DNA of 64,000 bases from Pontederia crassipes (lineage: Eukaryota; Streptophyta; Magnoliopsida; Commelinales; Pontederiaceae): the NCBI GenBank assembly GCA_030549335.1, contig JAUKPH010000017.1, positions 6,223,501 to 6,287,500 on the forward strand, written 5' to 3'. A program made the translations under genes and the position numbers. The notes beneath the pieces are model-generated. The model saw only the letters and a program-made list of their open reading frames with translations. It did not search any database and was not told the origin of the DNA. Of this stretch, positions 34,793 to 47,730 are shown one piece after another (position 1 is the stretch's first letter; each line of letters opens with the position of its first letter).

Positions 34793-35435
34793 GGATTGCT
34801 AGTATAAAAGATTAGAAAAAATTTTCCATAAAAAGTTAGCAATTATTTTAAGAGTAAAGAAGCTGCTAAGCAGGCTGCGGAGCACACTTTTGGACCGACG
34901 TTTCTCTCTCTCCATATTTTGACGGTGTTGCCGCTGATGATTCGGATGGTGAGCAAATGGAGGAAGTTGACAGGGCTGCCTTGGGAGCGAAGGCAAAGGA
35001 GGATGTGGGCGGCAACACGATGGGGACGGCAACGCAGGACGAGGTTGGGGAGCCGGCGGGGGAATGAGCGAGAATGGAGGAGGGTGCGATGCAGAGGAGG
35101 GCAGTGACGAAGGCGGTGCGTGGTCGGTCCATGGCGATCGCCGCCGGCAATGCACAAGTGGAATTGGGGACCGTAGCTCCCTCCTCGCTCGCCTCCGCTC
35201 CCTCCTCCTCGTCGCCTCCTCGCTGGCCGTTGGCATCCCACTCTCCTAGTACTCCTGCGCCGTCTACGTTTTCTTCCATCACCATCTCCGACGCCGCTGC
35301 ATTGCTCTCTGACGCGGGCTCGTCAACCTCCGACCGGGCGGCCTTCGCCTCGCACCTCGACTTCGGCATTGCCCTCCTTGATGCCTCCAACACTGTCGCC
35401 ATCATCTTTGAGGTCGATCGCTTGCTGCGCCGTCA

Positions 35436-35733
35436 TGTTAAGAATATAAAATTAATGATGTTACTTTTCTTAACGGCTTAAGCTTTTAGGAAAATTGGAC
35501 AGCACATCAAATTTAACATGGTATCAGAGCCAGATGTCTTGAGTTCAAACCTCGTTAAACTCTTATTAAAAAGTAATTTCCTCCCTTAATTGTCCACGTG
35601 TTGGGTTTAAGCTAGACCAAAATTGTCAGCAGCCCACACATGAAAGGGAGTGTTAAGAATATAAAATTAATGATGTTGTTCTTCCTAACGACTTAAGCTT
35701 TTAGAAAAATTGAGCACCTCATCAAATTTAACA
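35436..35733 (+). mobile_element. TRIM (terminal-repeat retrotransposon in miniature), complete
   Basis: 298 bp with two 83-bp LTRs (35436-35518, 35651-35733), both TGTTAAGAATATAAAATTAA...TTTAACA, a few substitutions apart. The primer site TGGTATCAGAGC (35519-35530, initiator Met-tRNA type) directly abuts the left LTR. A purine tract AAAGGGAG abuts the right LTR. Flanks CGTCA (35431-35435) and CGCCA (35734-35738) fit a 5-bp duplication with one change. There is no coding sequence; mobilisation would need proteins supplied in trans. Confidence 0.92.
35519..35530 (+). promoter_or_regulatory. Primer-binding site of the TRIM
   Basis: TGGTATCAGAGC, complementary to the 3' end of initiator methionine tRNA, starts at the base after the left LTR. 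Confidence 0.85.
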
Positions 35734-36025
35734 CGCCACCTCCTCCTCCGGTTTGCTTTCCACCTCTCCTCTGACGGTGGCACGAGGCAGGCTGCAACTC
35801 TGTCACCAAGTGAAGATCGACGTTCTCTCCGTCCGCTGGCACCATTCTTCCGCACAAAGGAATAAAAGGACCGTCGGATTAGAGCGTGCTAAGCAACTCC
35901 TCTTTACTCTTATTTTAAATAAGTATTATCACACATGTAAATGTAACCAACTTCGTAAGTTATCAATTTGTTAAAAGGAAATTGTTGTCAGTTATTGGAG
36001 AGTGGAAAATTATAATCCATAACTA

Positions 36026-37416
36026 TCTATATAATTCAAACTGCCTCCAAAGACCGCCTATAAATAATCCTAAGTAGATACTTTGATTAATGTAGTCTAC
36101 TCCTTCACTAAACCTTGAATAGTGCATGAATTGAAGATGATGTTTCATTATGCATCCAGAGAGTCCTTCATGACATAATTATTTACTTTTAAGATGCAAC
36201 TTTGCATAAAAAGGTTCTGAAAACATGTATAGATTAGCTTGAATTATAATGAGGTATTATGAAGATGCCTTTTTGCAAATTAATAAATTCTAATTATGAA
36301 TTTATTTATTTTGACAATTAATATTATGAGCTTGATTATATAATTTTTGTCAAATTGATACTTAATATTTTTTTGAATTGATTATTTTCTGTATAATTTG
36401 TTTATTTAGACTGTATGAATAGATGAAAAGTAATCAGATGTAGGGCACTTGAACATTTCTATAAATAATTATAAACTATACAACTGAACATTAGTTTCTG
36501 TTAATACACGATTGTATAATTGCTGGACGTTTCATATAACCGGATAAAATTAATGGCATCCACTTGAATATTTCTATGGATAACTAGAAGTTATACATTT
36601 CTATCATGTTACATTCAAGTGGCAAGTTATTTGAATGCATGCACACTAGCATTAGCTTCCATTTCAAGTGCTGAGTCTAAAAGTCTATAAGAAAAAAAAA
36701 AAAGACTAGCACTCAAACTTACAAGAGGCAGGCATCCTGTTGATTAGTATTTGTTCTTTAAATAAATAAAATGCTATTTATACAATAGCAAAAGAAGTCT
36801 TTTTTGTTATTTTTAATTACTTAATCTACAACTTTATATAGAATGGTTATTCTTATTTTTTTTATAGAAAATGCCAATCATCAATATTATTCTCTTCCCC
36901 ATATTTTTGCATGGAAATTGTTTCTTTACCTATTCCATTTATCCGGATGAGCTCACTATTTTTTCCAAGTGACTTTTTTTAAAAAGAAAAATTCATTCTG
37001 ATTAATTGTTTTTCTTAATTAGTACAATCAAATGTTACATTTACATAATCCAATCTTTCTTTTATGTATGTCAACTCTAATGCATTTTATTAGTTGTATT
37101 GCTATGTGAGAAATTATATCCATTTCTTAATTTTGCCATATTTAGTTTGTTTGTACTAATTTTATTTTAAATTAGCTTAAATTTAAGACTTAGGGAATAT
37201 AAAAAATAAATATTAAGAAATATGCATATAAGTATTATGTATGCATATTTAAGAACAAGTACTCAATTTAAACATAAGTATTATGTATATTTAAAAAGTT
37301 CTTTTTTAAAATAAAATTGTAATAACTTATCTAAAATATAATAATAAAATTAATTTTATTTTTAAAATATAAATTTTATTTTTACACCACCCGCAGGTCG
37401 TGCGGGAGTATACTAG
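36026..37416 (+). mobile_element. Probable non-autonomous Helitron
   Basis: The 3' end is convincing. A 6-bp stem CCCGCA-GGTCG-TGCGGG (37390-37406) is followed 6 bases later by the terminal CTAG at 37413-37416, and then a T. Helitrons end in CTRR, preceded by a short GC hairpin, and insert between A and T. The 5' end is tentatively A|TCTATATAATTC at 36026; TC-starting ends are the rule, but this choice is weak. No Rep/helicase coding is present, so it is non-autonomous. Confidence 0.5.
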
Positions 37417-40118
37417 TTTTTATAAAAACAAAGCTGTGGAATTCAATTAGTGCTCCATGGTAAAAAAAAAGCAGATGTTTGAGCTGTTATAAGCAAAAAC
37501 GTACCTTTGTTTCCACCTCTTTCAATCAGTTCCGCAGCTTTGATTCTTTTGCATCTGAATCTACTGCTAGACAGATTTAATATTTTAACTGCTGTGGAAC
37601 TCCATCTGCATATGTAGACAAATGCACAAAATTCAGGAGAGAAGGTGCTTTCACAGTGTCTCGAAGATGTGTGGAAAAGTTCAGTGTCAAGACACTTAAA
37701 CGTACCAAATTAGGATCTAAAAACACAACAGTAATGTGCTTTTTATTGGGTCACTTGGCACCAAAGAAAGTAGGATGAACGGATGATTAAAACTTTAGAT
37801 CGATGTCATAAAAATTACGAAAAGCACAAATCAATTTAAAAAATCTAAAACACTAATATAATAGAAGAGAGCAAAATATAAATAAAGGTAAATTAAAAGT
37901 TTGTTAACAAGTCATTCATATTCCTTGTCTTACGTCTCCATTTTGACTTCTCAATTTTGAGAAGTTAGAGTCCCACTAGTCAACCCTTTCTTTGAATTCA
38001 GGTGAGGAGAACCCTTACATCAAACACACTTTTCTTCCTTGGAGAAGTAAGGTGACGCCCTTTTGCTACAATGAGCTCATCCACATCATTTTCTTTGCTC
38101 AAAAGTAAGATGGAAACTTCTCTACACGATGCTCTCAATCTTACAAGTGTTAGAAAATTTTCTCTTCGAGACTCTTTTATAGTATCTCACTCAAGCACAA
38201 GAAATTTACAAATTTGATCATGATAAACTTCAAAATTGATTGTCCTATGTAGCTTGATGTTTCATTAAAAGCTCCACCTCACCTGATTTTTGGAAGTTCT
38301 TTTATAACCTTCATATTTTAATATAACCATTGATAGTCATTTGAACGAAAAACTAATCGTCATAATTTTTTCCATCATGATAACTTTGTAGGTTATAACT
38401 TTCTGCACATATGTCCCAATGATTTGATTCTTAATTATTTGAAAACTAAAATTATATATATTTCATCTACACAAAGATTAAATATATATCTAATAAAAGA
38501 TCCTCAAATATATTAAAATTTAGTCCACTAAAAATTAGTCGTTATAACTTAGTTGACACCCTTGCAGAATTTTGACTATTATAAGTTTCTTCGCAAATAT
38601 CTAAAGGAGTTGATTCTTCATTCTCTAGAAATATACTAACATTATCTATATTTCATATATTAATATGTCGATGCAGATATAATGGAAATATCTTTGAACA
38701 TTTTTTTGAAGTTCAATTAGACATAGCAATTATAAATTTTCAGCTTGATATACTTGAACTCTCTTAGACATAACTTTTCCAAATTATTCTCCAAATGATG
38801 TACTTTTTTATTTTCTAAAAATCTAAGAGAATGATAAAACCTATATTTTTACCTATGAATACAAATTTAATGGAAACTTAAGTTAAGTGCATGAAATTGT
38901 TTATTTAAAATTAAGTTTTTTTATATGTCAAATTGATAACCTTGGCATTCAATGTTTATATCAGAATATAATTAAATGTTTATATCAGAAGACTGATTCA
39001 GAAAATATTACTTATCATAAATTTGCAATCAAATGTTTTGATGAGTAAATCAAGTAATTTTTATTGTATTTTTTCTGAAATCATTAGAATTATTAATGTA
39101 CTATTAATTATTCAATTGAGAATAATACAAGAAATTTTATTTTAAAGTTGTTTTACATAATTATAAACATTTTTTATGCTTTATACTACTATAGTAACAT
39201 TTTCATTTTTCTCATTATGAAGTTAATAGTTTCATAAAAGATATTTTTCTGAAAAATATATATTTCATTAGCATATATATATAAGACTTTATTATAGAAT
39301 TATTTTGTTGCATTATTAAAGTGTTTATTTCTTTGGTAAATAAATAAACAAGATAACTGGTTATAAACTAGTAGGGATCTAGTTACAAAAGTCTCATTCA
39401 TGTTTCCAGAAAGATTGTTTGCTAAGTCTGTTGGTGGAAAGGCAAGTTCTTGCTTGTCCGTGGCTGTGTTCAAGACTAAATGCACTATATAACTAGTCTA
39501 CACTAGTGTTGGCTTTCCTCAGCACATTGAGAGAATATCACAATAGGTCCATGCTTATTCTTTGGTACGTACCCTCAATGAATAGCAAACTTGACACTTA
39601 CACATATGGTAGAAAGTTTTGCTTCTAATGATGACTTATTTTCCATGGGACTAAGAAGATTTGCTACGAGATACCTGTGGAGTATCTTGCAATAGTGCCG
39701 TCACCCGTCAGGAAAGGATGGTACACTCTCAATATGGAGGAGGCCTATCATCCAGCTATGAGAGGATATGACCAGCATAAGGCGCAATTAGGCAGGGTGT
39801 CTTGTTGTTGGTTGAGTGTCTAGCGTGTTGCCAACACAATTCCTTTGACCTCATTAATTATACATTAACCTCGTCGTTATTGGTTAGGTGTAACATGAGA
39901 GAATATGGCGTTGCATTTCCATCTTCAAATTCACCAACATGTTATTCCAAATATGAGAATCCATTGCATATCTACATATAAGTTTGTACCAGGTTTCTCG
40001 AGCCTTGGAGAAATCTCTTAGCACATGAAGAGTTGATTATATCTCATCCTAAATTGCTTATTATAGTTAATAATTTTTTCAAATATTTTATTTTTAAAAT
40101 ATAACAAAATTTATTGTC
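37417..40118. other. Spacer of unrecognised, probably transposon-derived sequence
   Basis: AT-rich with stretches of moderate complexity (37900-38300, 39480-40020), but no ORF, terminal repeat or RNA gene that I can assign. The small ORF at 39300-39485 has no known motif. Confidence 0.35.
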
Positions 40119-40123
40119 ATTAA

Positions 40124-42487
40124 TGTAACGCTCCCAAAATTGCCCATCCTGCCACGTAGACAGTCAGGTTGACTCCGGGAGCGCTACACTGCCTACTACA
40201 CTATTGACCATGACTATTTAACAAAATGGCATGCATAGCATCAATATAATAAGAAAATATAATACCAAGACTTTAATGCGGAAGATCAAATGGTGGAATA
40301 TAAGGAGACATTGATAGTTAATACGGGCTATAATAAAACAGAGCAAATCACACTTAACAAGTTCGTCGGAAGGAAATGTTCAATACGTGGAAGAACATGA
40401 TGTCTATAAATAGAAAATGACATGCTAAAACATAAATGCATATTTCAAGAGCTAGTAGTAACAGTTGAGGGTCATGTGCAGCGTTTTCCAAGCTTTGTGC
40501 CCTTCATCACCTCATCAATTAGAGTTCTCACCTGCAAAATCCCAATGCAGGAGAATCGAATACCTACGAGCAAAGATGCCTAGTACAATAGAAACATAGA
40601 CGATGAAATAATAATCAATGATGATCATATGATAATATATATCAGTGATGAACAATTATATACCTTGGCTATAATGAGTCACACATCTTACTTTAACATT
40701 ATCCATGTCTGTACCCTATTCTTTACTACAATTATACTTTGCCTTTACAATACTCTGCATTATCTTTACAATACCATGTTTCATACTTTACTATACTATG
40801 TCTATGACATACTATACATTACTTTACTTTACATTTGCTTTACTGTGAGTTGCACTGCGTCTTTTACATTACTATGATATCCTTAAAGTTGATTGTCCTA
40901 TACGAGATCGACTTTATTAAGTTGGGATACCAGAGGTACCTTTCTGAATCAGTGAAGCCAGTAAGCCCAAAAAGGGAAGGGGTGTGTGTTGCTACATCAC
41001 CTAGTTCGAAATGTAGGTGAGAGAGAACTTACACCCCAGGAACAGTGATCATTTAAGGACCTGTAGGTTCACTGTCTCCTCAGCTAGCTACCTGTCACTC
41101 TAGCTCAATACTATATTCTCTGGAGGAAGGAGTGTGACCATTGCATCACTCTTCTTCGAGATATAGGTGGGAGAGAACTTGAGATCTCAGGAACAGTGGT
41201 CATCGAAGACCAGTAGCTTCGTTGTCTCATCAGCTAACTACCTGCCTCTCTCTGTATAATACTCTGATATTTGTTCCATACTTTGGGGCGGCACATAGCA
41301 ATCACACGTCTTTATCTTTACTTTACTTGTCTTTAATTATCTTTGATGAAGTTCAGAATCATAAGATGAAGAGATTCCTTTTTCATAAAGGGTTGGATCT
41401 TCCTTAGGATAAAATAAGGTTCATTATAGACTTTAGAGTCTCAGATAAGGTTTCAAATAATTTTGATGAAAAATGAGACCTAATTTCCGAAGGATCGGAT
41501 TCAATAGAAAAGCCCGCTATTCTGGACGACAGAACCTAGGCCGGGTTGAGAAGAACTCGGGCCGAGTCTCTGTCGCAGAATTTCTGTGCATGACCGGTCC
41601 AATTTGAGGTCCAACTCGGGCCGGGTGTTGACAATACATTGATCGACATCGAGTCGGATTCGCACTCGATCCGACTCGGTAAGACCCGGGCCGGGTTAAT
41701 GTCTGACCTGGTCAGGTTTTTGGTCGCGTTCTTGCGACATCGCCGATGAGGCGACCCGGTCCGGGTCTACATAGATTCGGACCGTGTTTAGGTGTGACCC
41801 GGGCCGGGTCATGGATGACGCGGGCCGAGTTCTATCGCGCAGAAACTGCGTCGGTCATCTTCTCCATCTCCGGTGACCTTCCGGTCATCGAAACGGGTAG
41901 ATCACAATATGAAAAGTACATTTATGGAATTCATGATCACTATGACATCTTTATGCACAACATTAGATCTATAATTTTTCATCTAGGGAATTTAAATCTA
42001 AGGTACCTTATTTTCGGTCGTTGGAATTTGTCGACGATCTATTTTTCGTTCACCGGTCATCCTTGAGAGACGAAAGGGTGGGCCCAGTCCTCATGAATGT
42101 CGAAGGAGGTCATAGAGTGTCGAAGGAATGTCGGATCATTCGCCGTTCGCTGTCCTCACCCTGTTCTGTGTCGTGCATCTTCGGTGTGTGTCATTCGCCA
42201 GACGAGAGGGAGAAGAAGAGGAAAAGATGAAGGCGGCGGCCGGTCAGAAGATCCAAGGGGGTGAGAGGGTTGCCCTCGCGTCCCCTTTTATAGCATAGGC
42301 CGGCCAGGGTGGCCGGCCGATTTCGAGCAGAATCAGGGGAGGATTTTCCTCCCCTGTCGGTCGTTCTTCTTTCCTTTCCTTTTTTTTCATTTGAATTCGA
42401 TTTGAATTCTTGCCATAAATGTCCATAATTCTCTTGTTAATTGCAATTTGAACATTTTTCCTTAATTGAAAAATTGGATCCGTTACA
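40124..42487 (-). repeat. 3' LTR of the Ty3 element
   Basis: 2364 bp, collinear with 47942-50318. Contains a GC-rich block with GGGCCGGGTC words (about 41520-41860) and AG-rich repeats with GTAGGTGGGAGAGAA-like words. It adjoins the PPT at 42488. Confidence 0.92.
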
Positions 42488-42507
42488 TTATTACCCCCTT
42501 AAAAAAA
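42488..42507 (-). promoter_or_regulatory. Polypurine tract of the Ty3 element
   Basis: On the minus strand TTTTTTTAAGGGGGTAATAA directly precedes the 3' LTR and would prime plus-strand DNA synthesis. Confidence 0.8.
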
Positions 42508-42509
42508 TT

Positions 42510-45500
42510 CGTCATCGAATTTTGATAAGAGTTAGAACTTACTGAATAGTTCAAAAAATTTCTCTCGCATATCCGATTCTACTTCCCAGGTTGCTTCTTT
42601 TCCTTGATGGTGCTTTCATGGTACTTTGACTAGTGATACTATCTTCTTTCCTTGTTGGTGTTCTTGGTATTTCATTATCTCCGTGGGTTATTTTTCATAT
42701 GTCAGATCCTCCTTGAGGTTTGGTTCCTCAATTTGGATTACGTTGGCGTAATCGTACTTGTACATCCGGAGTAGAGAGACATGAAAAATATTGTGTACCC
42801 TGGCATACGTCGGGGGTAGAGTCAACCTGCATGCTGAGTCTCCAACCATGTCTAATATCTCGAAAGGGCCTACATACCTTGAGCTCAATTTTTCATGCTT
42901 ACTAAAACGCATCACTCCTTTGATGGGGAAGACCTTAAGCAGAACCTGATCTCCTGCCTTGAAGGTATGTTCTCGGCATTTCTTGTCTGCATAGGACTTC
43001 TAGCGATCTTAAGCAGATTTCTTCTTCTTCTTTATTAATTCAATCATGTCTGTGTACTCTTGGGTCTGTTTCTATAATTCAGCACTCAAGATCTTTCTTT
43101 CGTCCACTTCGCCCCAACATGCCGGGGAGCGATATGGTCGATCATATAATGCTTCAAAAAGGGACATCTCTATGCTAGCATGGAAGCTGTTGTTGTAGGA
43201 GAACTCTATGAGAGATAGATGTTTATCTCAGTTGCCATGCCAATCTAGCGCACATGCTCTAAGCATGTCCTCTAGTGTCTGGATCGTTCTATCTGATTGT
43301 CCATCTGTCTGGGGTGGAAGGCTGTACTGTAGCGAAGTCTAGTCCCAAAGGCATTCTGAAGGCTCTTCCAAAATCTTGAGGTGAATCTGGAATCTCTATC
43401 AGACACAATGACTAACGGAATCCCATGTAGTCTAACAATCTCTTGCACATATAGATCCATTAGACTTTCAAGAGATTGTTTTACCTTGACATGTAGGAAG
43501 TGAGTCGATTTAGTGAGTCGGTCTACTATCACCCAAATGGCATCATGCCCCTTCTGAGTCCGGGGTAAACCGGTGATGAAGTCCATTGATATCTCTTCGC
43601 ACTTCCACTGTGGGATGCCCAGACTCTTCAAGGTTCCTTGAGGTTTCTGGTGTTCCACCTTGACCTGTTGGCACACTATACATTTGGAGATATATCTTGC
43701 GATATCATTCTTCATATTTGGCCATCAGAAACTCCTCTGCACATCCTTGTACATTTTTGTGCTTCCTGGGTGGATTGCAAATTCTGACTTGTGGCATTCA
43801 TCTAGCACTTTCCTTCGGAGTTCAGGGTTATTCGGTACCCATAAATAATCACGGTACCTGATGACACCATCCGCTGAGACATTAAAATTTGTAATCTTAA
43901 GATTAGTCTTTATCATCATAGTCTGATAGTCTGAGTCTTCTACTTGTGCTTCAATGATCCTCCCTATAATATCTGGTACTATACGCTGCATCATCATCAA
44001 TGATCCGTCATGTCTTACTCTTGGCGTCCACATGAAAAGTTCCTCCATCATTTCGAATTGTCGAAGGCGCATGAAGGCGACTGATCCTTCTCACTTTCGA
44101 CTAAGTGTATCTGCCACTGAGTTTGCTTTACCTGAATGGTTGTTGATAGAGAACTCATAGTCCTTTAAGAACTCCATCCATCGTCTTTGGCGCATATCCA
44201 GATCCTTCCGTGTGAAGAAGTACTTTAAGCTCTTGTGATCAGTGTAGACCACAAATTCTTCTCCATACAAGTAATGACGCCAAAGCTTGAGGGCAAACAC
44301 TACTGCTGCCAATTCGAAGTCATGAGTTGGATAATTGACCTCATGTTTCTTCAGCTGTCTGGATGCGTATGCCACTACTTTCTCATGTTGTATTAATACG
44401 CACCTCAATCCTGTACCACTAGCATCACTGTAAATTACGTAACCACCATTGCTCGATGATAATGTCAGGATTGGTGTTGATGTTAGCCGCTTTTTTAACT
44501 TTTGAAAACTTTCTTCACACTTGGGTGACCATATGAACTTTTTCCCTTTCCTGGTAAGCTTTGTCAGCGGCAATGCTATTCTGGAGAAGTCCTTGATGAA
44601 GCGGCTGTAATAGCCTGCAAGACCAAGGAAGCTCCTGATCTCAGAGACATTCTTTGGTTGAGTCCAATTAGATACTGCTTCCACCTTTGCTAGCAATTCC
44701 ATCCTTGTAAATGATATGGCCAAGAAATATCATCTGTTCTAGCCAGAATTCACATTTGAAAAAACTTTATGTACAATTTTTTTGCCCGCAAAGTCTTACT
44801 ATCCTTAAATGTTCCTTGTGCTACTCTCTGCTTGACGAGTATATGAGGATGTCATCGACGAAGACAATTACAAACTTATCCAGGTGTTCGTGGAAAGTTC
44901 GATTCATGAAGTTCATGAATACTGCCGAGGGATTTGTTAACCCAAATTACTAGGAACTCGTAATGTCCATACCGTGATCTGAAGGTTGTTTTTGGTATGT
45001 CTTCTTCTGCTACCCTTAGCTGATGGTATCCACTCCTCAGGTCAATCTTGGAGAAAACTTTTGCTTTGGACAACTGATCAAACAAGTCGTCGATGCGAGA
45101 TAGCGGGTACTTGTTCTTTATCGTGACTTTGTTCAATATTCTATAGTCGATACAAAGTCTTAACGATCCGTCCTTCTTCTTGACAAAGAGGACTGGTGCA
45201 CTCCATGGTGAGACACTAGGCCTGATGAAACTTTTGTCCAACAGCTCTTGAATCTGGTTTTTCAATTCCTTCATCTCTGCTGGAGCCGGTATGGAGCTTT
45301 GGAGATTGGTGTTGTGCCGGGTGCCACTTCAATATGAAAGTCTATCTCCCTTCTGAACGGTAAACCACTAACGTCATCAGGGAATACATCAGAAAATTCT
45401 CTCACAACTTCTATATCTTGAGGGTCTTGGTTGGTTCTGTTATCTTGGTAACACTTGCCAGATAACCTCTACACCCCTTTTGGAGTAGTTTATGTGCCTT

Positions 45501-46060
45501 CATGACAGACACTATGATTTTTTGTTCTTTCTGTGCAATGCCTCTGACAATGACTTTATCTGTACTCTATGTACCTATAATCACCTTCTTTTGCTTGCAT
45601 AGGATAGAAACATCGTGGAAGGTTAGCCAATTCATGCTCAAAATTATATCATAATCTCTCATAACGATAATGATAAAATTTGCAGGAAAATTCTTTTTCT
45701 CTATCTCTATGGGTACATTAGAAAGATATTTTGTGATAATTAGGATTCCTTGTGGGGTCAAAATATTCATCTTATGCTCTAAGTTCATTAGAGTTAACCC
45801 TAATGTATTGACACACTCTTCAGATATAAAGGAATGGGAGGCACCGGAATCAAACAATACTGTAGTGGGTAGTTCAGCTATGAATAGCGTACCTCGAATG
45901 ACCTCAGCGTCATTCTGTGGAGCATCCTCTTCTAAATTGAAGAGTCTTCCTTGCACTAACTGTTGTTGCTCACGTCTTGGACAGTTTATTGCGATGTGGC
46001 TCATTCCATCGCAATAGTAGCATTCTCCAGTCTTCATGTGACATTCCCCAGCATGGGTCC
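42510..46060 (-). pseudogene. Ty3 pol (protease-RT-RNase H-integrase-chromodomain), broken
   Basis: In minus-strand order. A zinc knuckle (CYYCDGMSHIAINCP, about 46020) is followed by an aspartic protease with DSGASHSF (near 45855). RT spans about 45274-44820, with [12 protein letters not shown] and the active site FVDD near 44850. RNase H follows (44723-44091), opening its conserved region with SDASG and ending [10 protein letters not shown]. Integrase has a CIVCQQVK zinc site, the first two catalytic Asp residues ([17 protein letters not shown]) and a Glu in QIERS (about 43690-43280). A C-terminal GPF-EIL region and a chromodomain remnant lie at about 42750-42510. Breaks seen: a frame change within RT around 44870-44940, stops between integrase and chromodomain (about 42685) and inside the chromodomain (near 42617), and a disrupted stretch around 43272. 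Encapsidation and integration functions are family knowledge; this copy cannot make them. Confidence 0.9.
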
Positions 46061-47053
46061 TACCACAGGTATTGCATAAGACCCGTTCACCTTGTGCGGG
46101 TGGTGCTTGATGGGCTCTGGGAGGCTATTGCCTCTGTTGCTGGGCTGGGCGCCTGCTGAGGGGGTCTTGGGTTCTGTTGCTGCTGTTGTGGTTGTTGTTG
46201 CTGTGGGGGAGGAGCTTGTTGTGGAGGATGGTAGGGCTGTTGTTGCGGACGGTTGTACTGCTGAGGCGCTGGGTAAGGGCGAGGTCGATTATCCTGTCGT
46301 TGATGCTGACGGTTGTTCCCTCTGAATTGTTGTTGTTGTTGTTGGGAACTCTGCCCTACGTTTTGTTGGACCCTCTTGCCCTTCTGAAGGTCCTGGTAGT
46401 CCTTTTCGGTCAGTGTAGCCAAACTGATCGTTTCATCCAGGGTTTTGCAATTCCTTGGCCTTGTTTGAGACCTCAAGGCGGGGCTCAGTCCGTCAACGAA
46501 ACGCTTTCTTACATCTTGTTCATCCATGATCAACCTAAAGTATTTCCTCAGTCAAACAAACTTTGTCATGTATTGAGCTATTGTCATAGTCCCTTGCTCC
46601 AAGTTCAGAAACTCCTTCTGCTTCAAATCCCTTTGAAAACTTAGGGAAAAAGCGCGTCTCGAATGCTTTGCGGAAGTCCTCCCACGCAACAATTCTGACT
46701 TCCGAAAAGTTGGTGGCCTTTTTTGCTTTCCACCATTCTTTTGCGTCCTTCTGGAGGGTGTCTCCAGCGAACAACACCTTCTTATTTTCAGGGACGTCGA
46801 GGATGTCGAACTTGTGCTCTATTGTCTCCATCCACTGTTCGGCTACTTCTATGCCTCCTTCTCCGTTAAACATTGAAGGTTTCGACCTTCAGAACTCTTG
46901 TAGCGTGCAGGAAAGAGGAACTTGTCGTCCTTGTTGTGCTAATGGTTCTGGTGGAGGAGGAGAAGGTGGAAGTGGAGGAACGAAAGGGATCTCCCCTTCG
47001 TTAGGTATCTCATTTTCACTAGTGGACACTTGTGACCTTCTTTGAGGAGACAT
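46061..47053 (-). pseudogene. Ty3 gag, broken
   Basis: Begins at an ATG at 47053 (MSPQRRSQ) on the minus strand, which follows an acceptor-like TTTTTATAG. The capsid-like region carries GGIEVAEQWMETIEHKF and WEDFRKAFETRFFP (about 46870-46650). It is followed after a frameshift near 46630 and an in-frame stop near 46557 by DEQDVRKRFVDGLSPALR. A long Gln/Pro-rich segment (about 46350-46120) leads to the zinc knuckle. Gag forms the virus-like particle; this copy is disrupted at least twice. Confidence 0.8.
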
Positions 47054-47445
47054 CTATAAAAATACTATGAGAATATTTGAGAACTAGCATAGAATCAAAG
47101 ATCTTTAATCAAAATAAAAATCTTAGATCATAATTGAGACCTTATGGCTCAATATCCGCTTAAAAGCAAAATATATCTCATGTCAGAGTTTAGTCAAACC
47201 AAAACATAAAGATTCGTCTGAGGCACACTAAGGCCTTCCACATCGCAAAACATCAAACACTAATCATTACGTCGCGAAGTTTCTCCTTCATCCTTCTTTG
47301 AGGTGTTCCTTGCATCCTGTACCCTCCAGAGAAGATGCTGCCAACATTCATGCCCGAACACATTACAACATGTGCAGTAGTCAAGTTCCTCTAGGGATGA
47401 ACAACGATGGTGTTTGCGAGGCGGAGAACTCTCTAGCTCCAGATC

Positions 47446-47730
47446 TCACAGTTTTGCATACTCTTGTACAATATCTTCAGAAGACTCTACTGGCGGTGGA
47501 GACATCCTCGGTTGGTTACTACCAACACTTTCCTGGTCAGAATGTTCCATTTCCTCTTGTACAACGGGAGGTGGTGGTACATTATGTTCGCGATCTCGAT
47601 TACGACCTTGGCCGCGCACTCGTATTCGCTCTAGTTCCTCAGGAGTTGGAGCTGGGTCATTTGTTTCCATCACGTAAAAGATCCTCTGCTTTCCTCGTAC
47701 AACTCGTGCAATGATACCTCGAGGAGGCAT
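47446..47730 (-). CDS. Leader ORF of the Ty3 element, function unknown
   Basis: A 94-codon frame upstream of gag, starting MPPRGIIARVVRGKQR and rich in Arg, Glu and Pro. Its ATG is preceded by the same TTTTTATAG acceptor-like string that precedes the gag ATG at 47053, and a donor-like AAGTAAGT lies about 65 bases upstream. It may be an alternative N-terminal exon of gag, a leader peptide or a chance frame. No domain is recognised. Confidence 0.35.
   Translation of the reverse strand: MPPRGIIARVVRGKQRIFYVMETNDPAPTPEELERIRVRGQGRNRDREHNVPPPPVVQEEMEHSDQESVGSNQPRMSPPPVESSEDIVQEYAKL

Larger units (their letters stand above)
35074..35865 (+). pseudogene. GC-rich gene relic, possibly BPS1/ROH1-like, split by a TRIM
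   Basis: The plus frame carries a Ser/Ala/Pro-rich stretch, then SDAAALLSDAGSS, HLDFGIALLDASNTVA and EVDRLLRR, stopping where a miniature LTR element enters at 35436. Beyond the insert (from 35734) GC-rich sequence resumes and would carry the frame on with a leucine-rich stretch. A hydrophobic LLDxxN segment followed by a basic/leucine helix resembles the BYPASS1/ROH1 (DUF793) or UPF0496 families, but this is a by-eye resemblance only. No upstream promoter or intact start is convincing, and the frame has stops after 35850. Besides the insertion, the relic looks truncated. Long open frames on the opposite strand are GC-rich shadows. What I see is composition, open frame and interruption; the family is inference. 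Confidence 0.4.

Noticed and set aside
34799-35405. Minus-strand ORFs of 132-179 codons
   Set aside because: Mirror frames of the GC-rich plus-strand relic. Composition rather than selection explains them.
41500-41880. Separate MITE inside the Ty3 LTR because of GGGCCGGGTC words
   Set aside because: The block is present at the same place in both LTRs (also 49370-49690), so it is part of the LTR itself.
47298-47714. Plus-strand ORFs in the Ty3 leader
   Set aside because: Opposite to the element's coding strand, no motif. The minus-strand leader ORF is the better candidate.
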